Shown here piece by piece: positions 1 through 6,546 of a DNA stretch of 9,730 nucleotides; the stretch's first letter is position 1; every line of letters starts with the position of its first letter. The DNA is from a bacterium (GTDB lineage: Bacteria; Patescibacteriota; Microgenomatia; UBA8517), in contig JAKAKU010000009.1 in NCBI GenBank assembly GCA_021824385.1, positions 1 through 9,730 of the forward strand, in the 5' to 3' direction. The notes under the pieces are model-generated. The model had not been told where the DNA came from. It was given only the letters and a program-made list of their open reading frames with translations, and made no database searches. The translations under genes and the position numbers were made by a program.

Positions 1-2
1 CT

Positions 3-2963
3 CAAACGGGTATAACAACAGGATTCACCGGAAATTTGCTCAATTTATCTTCAACAAGCACAACAGGCGCTGCGACATTCATTAACCTTACAGCCAATGC
101 TTCTACCGTTGGAGTTGGTGAAGGAATTTCAATGACAGCTCTTACTACCGGAACTGGCCTTTCAATTACTGGGGGAAGTGCAATGGCTGCGGGTGGAGAG
201 TTAATTGATGCCGTGATGGGAGCCGCTACAGCCGGTAATGGAATTAATATTGCAACCACTGGAGTATACACAGGTACTGGTCTCGAAACGCTTACTGCAA
301 ATAGCTTAACTTCTGGCACAATGCTTTCACTTGCTTCATCTGGTGCTAGTCAATCAACGGCAAAATATATTGATATTGCTCAAACCGGAGTAACAACTGG
401 TTTCACTGGCAACCTTTTGAATTTAGCATCATCAAGTACGACAGGAGCCGCTAACTTTATTAACCTCACTGCTAACTCCTCAACTCTTGGCGTTGGGGAA
501 GCGATTTCAATGACTGGCCTTACGGGAGGAACAGGCCTTTCAATCACGGGTGGTGGATCAAATCAGTTAACCGGCGGTGAGCTTATTGACCTTGTTGCAG
601 GCGCCAACACGGTAGGTGCTGGACTTCGAGTTACCTCGACTGGTGTTTATACCGGTACAGCAAGTACAGACGGACTTGTTAACGTAACAGCCAACTCACT
701 CACCACCGGTCTTGCTCAACAAATCAGTACAACTGGTTTGACCAGTGGCTCTGCATTTAGAATCAATGGTTCAGGAGCAACTATGTTAACTGGTGGAGAG
801 CTTATTGATCTTCCACTTGGTGCAAACACCGTTGGAGCTGGCATTACGGTTACCTCAACAGGTACCTATACCGGAACAGGTTCGGCAGACGGACTTATCA
901 ATGTTGTTGCAAACTCACTCACCACAGGTGATGGATCGAAGCTTTCATTTACTGGTCTCACGAGCGGAACTGGAATGGAAATTATTGGAGGAACGTCAAT
1001 GACTACAAACGGCGAACTGCTTGATCTCAATATGGGAGCGGCTACTGCAGGAAATGGAATTAATATTTCAACTACGGGAGTTTATACAGGAACTGGTCTT
1101 TCAGTTTTAACTGCCAACAGCGCAACGACAGGAGTTCTCTCACAAATAACCGGCAATGGAATATCAACAGGGAAACTTCTGAGTCTTGATTCTAGCTCTA
1201 CTGCACTTACTTCCGGATCATTACTCAACACATCGTTAACTGGTGCCGTTGCCTTTACTGGCAACTTGAACTATATGGATTGGACTCCAGGGAGCTCAAC
1301 AACTGCAAGTGGCGACCTCTTCAGAGTACACATTGGACCGAATGGCTCAACGACTGGATACCTATTGAATGTAGTTGACGATACGTCATCTGTGTTCTCC
1401 GTTTCCGAGTCTGCAGTTACATCAGCGCTACCTGCGAACTTTACGGCGGCAGGCGATGTTTCAATGGCGTATGATTTGCAATTTACCAATCAAACAGCGA
1501 GCTACATTAAGAGTAATGCTCCCCTTACCCTTGACACTGGAGAATCATTTGAAAGCAATAATTTGACACTCCAAACATACAACGTTGGAAACATTTTATT
1601 GAATACTGGAAGTTCTTCGACAGGCACTGGAAAAGTTGGCGTAGGACCTTCTGTAACCCCCGTAGGACTGCTTCATGTAAGTAATGTGAATGAGAATGCA
1701 GCTGGACTTATTGGAAAGGCTCTTGCGATATTTGATCAAGCCGAGAGCCAAGATATTTTGACTGCTTCAAAATCAGGAACTACTCGATTCTCTGTAAACA
1801 ATGCCGGAAACACATTTGTAACTCTGCGAAACACAGCAACGTTTGGCGTATGTCACGTTACAAACGGCGCAGGCTACGATGAACTCACCGACTGTTCAGG
1901 ATCAGTTGGGGCTGATTACATGGAAATGTATCCGGTTGATCAAACAGCGGACAAAGGTACTATCGTAACAACATCAACAAATTATGTAACGACAACCCAG
2001 GGTCAAACAATTTCTAAATTGGTTCCTTCTACCGGTGCCTATCAGTCAAATGTTATCGGTATTATGTCTGATCCCGCAGATGCAGGAGACTTTAATAGCA
2101 CTGGGTACAACATTAAGCCAGAAGACAACCCACAACCTGTTGCATTAAACGGACGTGTACAAGTAAAGATCTCTAACGAATCAGAAGCGATTCAGCCAGG
2201 TGACTTCATTACTACCAGCCATGAGGCAGGTCGAGGAATGAAGGCAACTGGTGCAGGAGTTGTGATTGCAAAAGCGCTTGATAGCTGGACTCCAAATTCA
2301 GGCAAAGACACCGTCATGGTCTTTGTACAGAACACATGGTTTGACCCTATCGCACAAAATCAAACTGCATCAGGTTCTGCTGACCTTTCTACACTCACCG
2401 CACAAATAAATACGTTGACATCAGACTTTAATGCCACCGTAGGCGCTTCGCTTACCGCTTCAAGTAGTGGCATATTGGCAAACTTCGACAAGGTTAATAC
2501 AAATAACCTCGTAGTGCTCGGTGATACCACTCTTGCGAACACAGTAATAAATGGAACATTAAATGTCGGAGCCATGACATTTGATAACGTTGACCAAAGT
2601 ATTAATGCAGTTGGAGTGTTAAAGATTCAATCTCTTGCTCTCGGCAATATCGAATTTGAAGGAGGACTCGTTACGATCGACACTGAAGGCAATGTTACTG
2701 CAAACTCAATCACTGCTGGCAAGTACAAAGTTGCTGGAGCATCAGCCGGAACCAATACGCTCACGGGAGGTACAACAGAAATATTTGTCAGTTCAACTGC
2801 TGTAACGAATAACTCATTGATCTTTGTCACTCCAAAGCAATCACTTAACTATCCGCTCGCGGTAACTGAAAAACAGGAAGGTGTTGGATTTAAAGTAACA
2901 GTTTCCCAATCTGAACAAAACGATATTAACTTTGACTGGTTCATACTTGATAAGACCAATTAA
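3..2963 (+). CDS. Giant Thr/Ser/Gly-rich repeat surface fibre/adhesin-like protein, 5' end outside window
   Basis: The frame is open from base 3 to the TAA at 2961-2963, giving 986 residues; no convincing start lies inside, and the TTG at 36 is in mid-repeat, so the gene begins upstream of the window. Residues 1 to about 400 are degenerate repeats built on turns such as GTGLSITGG, GELID, TGVYTGTG and ANSLTTG, poor in charge and almost free of Cys, as expected for a beta-solenoid or trimeric fibre. Around residue 617-631 there are two Cys. Residues 638-644 (DYMEMYP) to about 781 (WFDP) form a compact module with GRVQVKI and QPGDFITTS motifs, which I recall from many CPR surface proteins and which loosely resembles phage appendage (peptidase G2-like) domains. 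The tail (about 900-986) ends in FDWFILDKTN, again a pattern I associate with CPR surface proteins. Likely exported and exposed; the signal peptide would lie upstream. Function is inferred from composition only; a phage-tail-like fibre is an alternative. Confidence 0.85.
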   Translation, partial: QTGITTGFTGNLLNLSSTSTTGAATFINLTANASTVGVGEGISMTALTTGTGLSITGGSAMAAGGELIDAVMGAATAGNGINIATTGVYTGTGLETLTANSLTSGTMLSLASSGASQSTAKYIDIAQTGVTTGFTGNLLNLASSSTTGAANFINLTANSSTLGVGEAISMTGLTGGTGLSITGGGSNQLTGGELIDLVAGANTVGAGLRVTSTGVYTGTASTDGLVNVTANSLTTGLAQQISTTGLTSGSAFRINGSGATMLTGGELIDLPLGANTVGAGITVTSTGTYTGTGSADGLINVVANSLTTGDGSKLSFTGLTSGTGMEIIGGTSMTTNGELLDLNMGAATAGNGINISTTGVYTGTGLSVLTANSATTGVLSQITGNGISTGKLLSLDSSSTALTSGSLLNTSLTGAVAFTGNLNYMDWTPGSSTTASGDLFRVHIGPNGSTTGYLLNVVDDTSSVFSVSESAVTSALPANFTAAGDVSMAYDLQFTNQTASYIKSNAPLTLDTGESFESNNLTLQTYNVGNILLNTGSSSTGTGKVGVGPSVTPVGLLHVSNVNENAAGLIGKALAIFDQAESQDILTASKSGTTRFSVNNAGNTFVTLRNTATFGVCHVTNGAGYDELTDCSGSVGADYMEMYPVDQTADKGTIVTTSTNYVTTTQGQTISKLVPSTGAYQSNVIGIMSDPADAGDFNSTGYNIKPEDNPQPVALNGRVQVKISNESEAIQPGDFITTSHEAGRGMKATGAGVVIAKALDSWTPNSGKDTVMVFVQNTWFDPIAQNQTASGSADLSTLTAQINTLTSDFNATVGASLTASSSGILANFDKVNTNNLVVLGDTTLANTVINGTLNVGAMTFDNVDQSINAVGVLKIQSLALGNIEFEGGLVTIDTEGNVTANSITAGKYKVAGASAGTNTLTGGTTEIFVSSTAVTNNSLIFVTPKQSLNYPLAVTEKQEGVGFKVTVSQSEQNDINFDWFILDKTN
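21..176 (+). repeat. Coding repeat unit A, copy 1 (156 bases)
   Basis: This encodes 52 residues from GFTGNLLNL to LSITGG in the fibre gene. A second copy of the same length and with no indels lies at 399-554, exactly 378 bases (126 codons) further on. Differences are largely at synonymous or similar codons, as expected of an old tandem duplication kept under protein-level selection. Confidence 0.8.
192..1133 (+). repeat. Four GELID-type coding repeats in A-B-B-A order
   Basis: Blocks with G-E-L-[IL]-D begin near 192, 573, 792 and 1008 (the last reads NGELLD). Blocks one and four share GAATAGNGINI, TTGVYTGTG and LTANS; the strongly matching stretches are 237-317 and 1053-1133. Blocks two and three share GANTVGAG, VTSTG-YTGT and ANSLTTG and are spaced 219 bases apart. 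The spacing between blocks is 381, 219 and 216 bases. This is coding repeat structure inside the fibre gene, not a separate element. Confidence 0.75.
399..554 (+). repeat. Coding repeat unit A, copy 2 (156 bases)
   Basis: Second copy of the 52-residue unit found at 21-176, in the same frame. It shares GFTGNLLNL, STTGAA-FINLTAN, GVGE-ISMT and GTGLSITGG. It is followed by the B-type unit, whereas copy 1 is followed by an A-type GELID block. Confidence 0.8.
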
Positions 2964-3179
2964 TAGTCTTTGCTTCACATAAAGCAAACTAAACACTGCT
3001 TTGCTTCGCATTGATCTTCAGCTTATCCTGCACATGAATCAATTTGGTACATATATATAGCTCAAATGAAGCTATCAAAAAAAACGCATAACTATTGGTA
3101 AAAGGCTGGTGAACACATAAAGAGTTCAGTCGATTTAAATACCCCTTGCAATGTCTCTTCTTACAAGTTAACTTGGATT
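2964..3179. other. Intergenic gap with small hairpins between fibre and nuclease genes
   Basis: The 216-base gap holds only trivial open frames (for example 3034-3060 and 3066-3101). TTTGCTT occurs at 2969-2975 and again at 3000-3006, flanking its complement AAGCAAA at 2982-2988, so two mutually exclusive 7-base-pair hairpins are possible. ATAGCT (3057-3062) pairs with AGCTAT (3070-3075) across a 7-base loop, followed by an A-run. None is followed by a U-tract on the plus strand, so no standard intrinsic terminator for the fibre gene can be called. A candidate promoter sits at its right end. Confidence 0.5.
3146..3174 (+). promoter_or_regulatory. Candidate promoter placing transcription start at the 3180 ATG
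   Basis: TTGCAA (3146-3151) and TAACTT (3169-3174) are separated by 17 bases, and the ATG follows after 5 more bases. The boxes are weak matches to TTGACA/TATAAT, but the spacing is ideal and the same layout occurs at two other genes in this window. No Shine-Dalgarno sequence is visible, which fits a leaderless message. Confidence 0.35.
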
Positions 3180-4391
3180 ATGCCCGCAAAGAACCTGCTT
3201 AGAGTGCCCGATAAAGATGTATACCTGCACATCTACAACAAAGGTGTGGAAGGAAAAATAATATTTGCTGACGAACAAGACAGTACAGTATTTTTAGGTT
3301 ACCTCAGAGATTATCTAATAGACCCTCAACTCGTTGAGACACAAAAGAAAAGCTTTACGGTAAAAGGAAAGACGTATCAGGGTACCCCACACCAGCCGAA
3401 GAATTATTATAAAAAGGTTGAGCTTATAGCCTATTCAATAAACCCGGATCACTTTCATCTGGTAGTGCACCAGAAAGCACATGATGTTATTCAAGGCTTC
3501 ATTCGATCACTGTGTACCCGTTACTCAATCTACTTTAATAAGAAGTACGAACGGCGCGGTTCTTTGTTTGAAGGACCATATAAGTCGGCACAAATTCCCG
3601 ATACAAACATGCTTCTGCACCTTGTGACGTATTTGCACAAGAACCATGGCAGTAGTGCTTTTTCTTCGTTAAATATATATCTCAACAAAGAATCTTGTGC
3701 CTGGATGTCCAAGTTTGACTTTTCATTAGATGCGGAAAATGAGATATCTATGCAAGGAACGACTTACAACGGCTACGCGGAGAATTACCAATATACGGAC
3801 AAAGAAAAACAATTGCTCACCGGCCTGATTATTGAGAAAGAGCCAACACTCCTTGAAAGGAGAATCCTTGATAAGGACCTTTCAAGCATATCGAAGAAGA
3901 CGACGGATATTGAACATAAAAAAGAACAGCCTAGAGATAATAAGACAAGGCGTATTCCAGAGTACATTGGCCTCACCATAACATTTTTACTACTACTCAC
4001 GCTCGGACTCCGGAATGTAAGCATAACAACACTACAAGCCGAAGCTTCTAATAACGAAAACCAAAATAAGATACAAACACCGGTAGCCGTTAATACTATT
4101 AACAACACAAAGTATGAACCTCAAGAAGTTTTGTCTGCATCAGACAGTGCAGCGACTACAGATCCCCTTTCTTTAATTTACAGTTACACGGTTATTAAAA
4201 AGGGTTCGGGGACAATTCTCATTTACAAAGAAAAAGATGTAAATTCTGGTGCAATAACGACTGCACATGATGGAGATCATTTTGTCGCCTTTCCCATCGA
4301 CAACGATTGGTACCAGATACGGTTTACCGATGATTCAAAAGGTTACATACTATCTAAATATGTCGATATAGAACAAATAAACTCAAAATGA
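3180..4391 (+). CDS. HUH/Y1 (REP-associated-type) transposase domain fused to a transmembrane helix and SH3b-like domain
   Basis: 403 residues, against about 150-250 for ordinary proteins of this family. Residues 14-45 (YLHIYNKGVEGKIIF) match the opening strand of REP-associated tyrosine transposases. The metal-binding HUH motif is H91-F-H93 within NPDHFHLVVHQ. RRGSLFEGPYKS (126-136) matches the usual GHLFQGRYKS segment, and Y151 in LVTYLHKN is at the place of the catalytic Tyr of YIHLNP. Known family members nick single-stranded DNA and form a 5'-phosphotyrosine link. Unusually, a basic stretch (about 238-258) leads into a single hydrophobic helix (about 261-279), then an Asn/Gln/Thr-rich linker, then an SH3b-like domain (about 335-396, with DNDWYQIRF and KGYILSKYV). 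Positive-inside reasoning puts the nuclease in the cytoplasm and the SH3b outside. The stop overlaps the next start by four bases. No insertion-sequence ends are seen, so a resident, repurposed protein is more likely than a mobile element. Its role is unknown. Confidence 0.8.
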   Translation: MPAKNLLRVPDKDVYLHIYNKGVEGKIIFADEQDSTVFLGYLRDYLIDPQLVETQKKSFTVKGKTYQGTPHQPKNYYKKVELIAYSINPDHFHLVVHQKAHDVIQGFIRSLCTRYSIYFNKKYERRGSLFEGPYKSAQIPDTNMLLHLVTYLHKNHGSSAFSSLNIYLNKESCAWMSKFDFSLDAENEISMQGTTYNGYAENYQYTDKEKQLLTGLIIEKEPTLLERRILDKDLSSISKKTTDIEHKKEQPRDNKTRRIPEYIGLTITFLLLLTLGLRNVSITTLQAEASNNENQNKIQTPVAVNTINNTKYEPQEVLSASDSAATTDPLSLIYSYTVIKKGSGTILIYKEKDVNSGAITTAHDGDHFVAFPIDNDWYQIRFTDDSKGYILSKYVDIEQINSK

Positions 4392-5023
4392 ATAAAACTA
4401 TAACTTACATTACTTTTATTTTCGCAGCTGCAGTTGTTTCAATACTTTTCGTCACTTCCAAAAGCTATACACAGCTCAGTCTCGCCGTGCTTCTATATCC
4501 AGCTATTGCCTATTTGGCTTTAAAAATTTTTCCACGAAAAACAGAAACTACCCAACCTGTTGTAATTCCAGAAATTAAGGAAATTGAGACAACAGACACT
4601 ATTAATAGTGTAGACACTCGTGTAACCGAGACACAAACAGCAGTAGCTGACACAGACAAGCGCGCGTTCTTAAAACTCATCGGTATTGCAGGTGTATCCG
4701 TGTTCTTGTTTTCAATCTTAAGCAAACGAGGGCAAATTCCATTCTTTGGCAAAGCTGTTGAATCAGACAGTTTAACCATTAAGGATAGTAGTGGTAAAGC
4801 TATCAATCCTTCAGAATCTCAACCATTTGATGGATATCAAATTTCGGAGATTGATGACGGACTCGTCTCTTATTATGGATTTACCAACAACAACGGTGCA
4901 TGGTACATAATGCGCGAAGATACAGAAGCAAGTACTTTTAGATATGTAAAAGGAAATGCTGGTTTCCCAAACAAGTGGGCAAGTCGAGAAAACTTGAAGT
5001 ACGATTACTTCTATAACATTTAG
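4388..5023 (+). CDS. Three-helix membrane protein with small extracytoplasmic C-terminal domain (CPR-type, unknown function)
   Basis: 211 residues. The ATG lies inside the TGA of the preceding gene (ATGA overlap) and no Shine-Dalgarno is visible, so it is probably translated by coupling with the nuclease-SH3b gene. Hydrophobic helices are at about 4-23 and 29-48. An acidic/Thr-rich linker (51-90) is followed by KRAFLKLIGIAG and a third helix to about 112. The KRxFLK element before that helix resembles a degenerate twin-arginine (RRxFLK) motif, but it is internal. The tail from about 126 contains GYQISEIDDGLVSYYGF, AWYIMRED and a Tyr-rich end (KYDYFYNI); I recall this tail as recurring in Parcubacteria with no assigned function. 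Predicted topology: N-terminus in, linker in, tail out, so its tail would be on the same side as the SH3b domain of its neighbour. Gene call is firm; function is not known. Confidence 0.8.
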   Translation: MNKTITYITFIFAAAVVSILFVTSKSYTQLSLAVLLYPAIAYLALKIFPRKTETTQPVVIPEIKEIETTDTINSVDTRVTETQTAVADTDKRAFLKLIGIAGVSVFLFSILSKRGQIPFFGKAVESDSLTIKDSSGKAINPSESQPFDGYQISEIDDGLVSYYGFTNNNGAWYIMREDTEASTFRYVKGNAGFPNKWASRENLKYDYFYNI

Positions 5024-5031
5024 CTGAGCAG

Positions 5032-5053
5032 CACTTAAGTGTATTCATTTTTT
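5032..5053 (+). terminator. Weak candidate terminator after the membrane-protein gene
   Basis: A perfect 10-base palindrome, CACTTAAGTG (5032-5041), is followed six bases later by T6 (5048-5053). The stem would be only three or four base pairs with a tight loop and is AT-rich, so intrinsic termination here is doubtful. Confidence 0.25.
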
Positions 5054-5078
5054 ACTCCACTCAAAGTGCACCGTACAA

Positions 5079-5107
5079 TTGGCAAAAACTAAGACCTGTG
5101 CTATTCT
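5079..5107 (+). promoter_or_regulatory. Sigma-70-type promoter for the heptose isomerase/transaldolase unit, leaderless layout
   Basis: TTGGCA (5079-5084, 5 of 6 to consensus) and TATTCT (5102-5107, 4 of 6) are exactly 17 bases apart. Only six bases (AAAGCC) separate the -10 box from the ATG at 5114, so transcription should start at or within a base or two of the start codon. No Shine-Dalgarno sequence precedes the ATG. Confidence 0.6.
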
Positions 5108-5113
5108 AAAGCC

Positions 5114-5734
5114 ATGGATTCAGAAAAGTTTTCTTCGAAAAATTATTTTGATTTGATTTCAGATTCTGCGTTAAGTTTTAAGAAATCCCCCCAATACAAG
5201 AAGATTTTGGATATATTACTGAATTGTTACGAGAAAAAGGGTACCGTTTTTGTAATGGGTTGCGGAGGGTCTGCATCTACGGCTACACACTTCGCAGCGG
5301 ACCTCGCAAAGACCACAATTTCGGGCAAAAACGATGGTTTTAAAGCATTAGCACTCGTAGACAATATACCGCTAGTTAGCGCCTGGACAAACGATAAAGG
5401 ATGGAACACAGTTTTCGATGGCCAGCTCAAAGCTTGGATTACCAAAAAGGATGTCCTAGTCGGATTCTCTGTTCACGGTGGAAGTAAACGTGGTGACGAG
5501 GCAGGTCCGTGGTCTCAGAATCTCGTTAGCGCAATGGCATTAGCTAAGTCACGAAAGGCGAAGGTTGTTGGATTCTCAGGTTTCGATGGTGGAGCAATGA
5601 ATGAAATGGCGGATGTATGTTTAAACATTGACACACAAAGTGAGTTGTATGGCACTCCCCTTGTTGAAGCAATGCATGTTGTTGTTTTTCATGGACTCAT
5701 CTTCGATCTAAAAGAAAGAATGAAATCACTATAA
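5114..5734 (+). CDS. SIS-domain sugar-phosphate isomerase, GmhA-like (sedoheptulose-7-phosphate isomerase)
   Basis: 206 residues, close to the usual 190-200 for GmhA. A single SIS domain is evident: VFVMGCGGSASTATHF (45-60) matches the GmhA phosphate-binding segment, and VEAMHVVVFHGL (184-195) matches the C-terminal QExHxxxxH helix. GmhA converts sedoheptulose-7-P to D-glycero-D-manno-heptose-7-P in the cytosol, the first committed step of heptose activation. Two features differ from the classical enzyme: the residue matching Glu65 of E. coli GmhA is Asp63 and that matching Gln172 is Glu185, while the two His ligands are kept (H59, H193). The usual SGNS loop is expanded to SVHGGSKRGDEAGPWSQN (119-136). 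I recall this VHGGS...WSQN form as a distinct SIS subfamily, so the exact substrate is not certain. Its context (transaldolase next door, heptose kinase and phosphatase converging) supports the heptose assignment. The start at 5114 is set by the promoter and the family length. Confidence 0.8.
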   Translation: MDSEKFSSKNYFDLISDSALSFKKSPQYKKILDILLNCYEKKGTVFVMGCGGSASTATHFAADLAKTTISGKNDGFKALALVDNIPLVSAWTNDKGWNTVFDGQLKAWITKKDVLVGFSVHGGSKRGDEAGPWSQNLVSAMALAKSRKAKVVGFSGFDGGAMNEMADVCLNIDTQSELYGTPLVEAMHVVVFHGLIFDLKERMKSL

Positions 5735-5735
5735 T

Positions 5736-5743
5736 GGAGAGAG
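5736..5743 (+). promoter_or_regulatory. Shine-Dalgarno sequence that favours the 5749 start of the transaldolase gene
   Basis: GGAGAGAG ends five bases before the ATG at 5749. The alternative ATG at 5734 overlaps the stop of the isomerase gene (TAATG) and would place this purine run inside the coding region. It is the clearest ribosome binding site in the window. Confidence 0.6.
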
Positions 5744-5748
5744 ACAAC

Positions 5749-6531
5749 ATGCATTCATCAGGAATTTTTTACGATTCCGCAAATTTAGCAGATTTTAAAA
5801 AATGGTACGATGCCCACATCATTAGTGGAGCGACAACAAATCCGCTTATACTCCAAAAGGAAAATATATTAAATGTTCCTGAGCATATCGAGAGAATGAT
5901 TGAAATCTGTGGAGAGAGTTTCCCCATATCAATAGAAATTCCAGATTCCCAAATGGATCAAGCAGATATGATTGCGCTCGCCCTTAAATATAAAGAGAAA
6001 TTCCCAGGCAATGCAGTGATCAAAGTCCCCATGGACCCACGCGACCCGGCCAAAGCATTCGAAGTAATGTACAAGCTTGGGGTTGAAGGTGTTCGGGTAA
6101 ACGCAACACTGGGGCTTACCATGGGCCAACTTGTTGGAGCATCGGAAGCGCTTCGCGGAAGTAAAGCTGAAGGAGACAACTATGTAAGTTTGTTTTGGGC
6201 CAGACGTGATGAAGCAAAAAAACAAATAGTTGATCAAATGGTAAAAAACGGAACGAGTTTTGAAGAGGCACAAGCACAAGTACCCGATGCTGCCGCCACG
6301 TTAGTGATGACATTAAAGTATCTCGAAACACACAGTTTGGCTACTAAAGTGATAGTTGGCAGCGTGAGAAATGCACAACAAATCGAACAGGCATTCTCGG
6401 CTGGAGCTGATATTGTAACCATTCCACCAAAACTGTTAAACGAATGGATGTATACCGAGCGCGGTGTTGAAACGGTAAATCAGTTTGATGATGCATTTCA
6501 TTCAGTTCAAGATAAAGTTACCTTGGTTTAA
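5749..6531 (+). CDS. Transaldolase / fructose-6-phosphate aldolase family protein (class I, TalC/MipB type)
   Basis: 260 residues from the ATG at 5749, chosen because a good Shine-Dalgarno precedes it and because family members begin a few residues before (F/Y)(I/Y)D(S/T)ANL. A 265-residue form from 5734, overlapping the isomerase stop by one base, is possible. Family marks: FYDSANL (7-13), GATTNPLIL (28-36), the Schiff-base Lys K92 in AVIKVPM, VRVNATLGLT (115-124), YVSLFWARRDE (145-155), VGSVRNAQQI (203-212) and GADIVTIPPKLL (219-230). It is longer than the roughly 220-residue fructose-6-P aldolases, with extra residues around 160-195. Transaldolase moves a dihydroxyacetone unit from fructose-6-P to erythrose-4-P, giving sedoheptulose-7-P. 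That is the substrate of the neighbouring isomerase, so a dedicated supply role is likely. It runs convergently into the phosphatase gene with only 15 bases between stops. Whether it is a transaldolase or an aldolase cannot be decided from motifs alone. Confidence 0.85.
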   Translation: MHSSGIFYDSANLADFKKWYDAHIISGATTNPLILQKENILNVPEHIERMIEICGESFPISIEIPDSQMDQADMIALALKYKEKFPGNAVIKVPMDPRDPAKAFEVMYKLGVEGVRVNATLGLTMGQLVGASEALRGSKAEGDNYVSLFWARRDEAKKQIVDQMVKNGTSFEEAQAQVPDAAATLVMTLKYLETHSLATKVIVGSVRNAQQIEQAFSAGADIVTIPPKLLNEWMYTERGVETVNQFDDAFHSVQDKVTLV

Positions 6532-6546
6532 CAACACAAAGCATCC

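Noticed and set aside
1..1170. Repeated DNA resembling an array
   Set aside because: The copies are in frame, diverged mostly at third positions and part of one long protein; there are no uniform short repeats with unique spacers, so it is not a CRISPR array.
1..2830. Open frames on the minus strand inside the fibre gene (for example 2-319, 2360-2575)
   Set aside because: They are antisense shadows of a biased Thr/Ser/Gly-rich repeat, with Val/Pro/Ala-rich translations, no family motifs and no ribosome binding sites.
3057..3086. Hairpin ATAGCT/AGCTAT next to an A-run as a terminator
   Set aside because: The A-run follows the stem on the plus strand, so the U-tract would precede the stem on the minus strand; neither direction has the stem-then-U order, and no minus-strand gene ends here.
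4388..4391. TGA recoding joining the nuclease-SH3b gene to the next gene
   Set aside because: The ATG of the next gene is in another frame overlapping the TGA, and TGA also ends two other genes here, so it is an ordinary stop with a coupled start.
2964..5023. A complete IS200/IS605 insertion sequence
   Set aside because: No tnpB, no matching subterminal palindromes on the right side, and the transposase-like gene runs straight into an overlapping membrane-protein gene, leaving no right end.
5929..6422. Several minus-strand open frames within the transaldolase gene
   Set aside because: They overlap a well-supported gene on the other strand, overlap one another in different frames and show no recognisable motifs.
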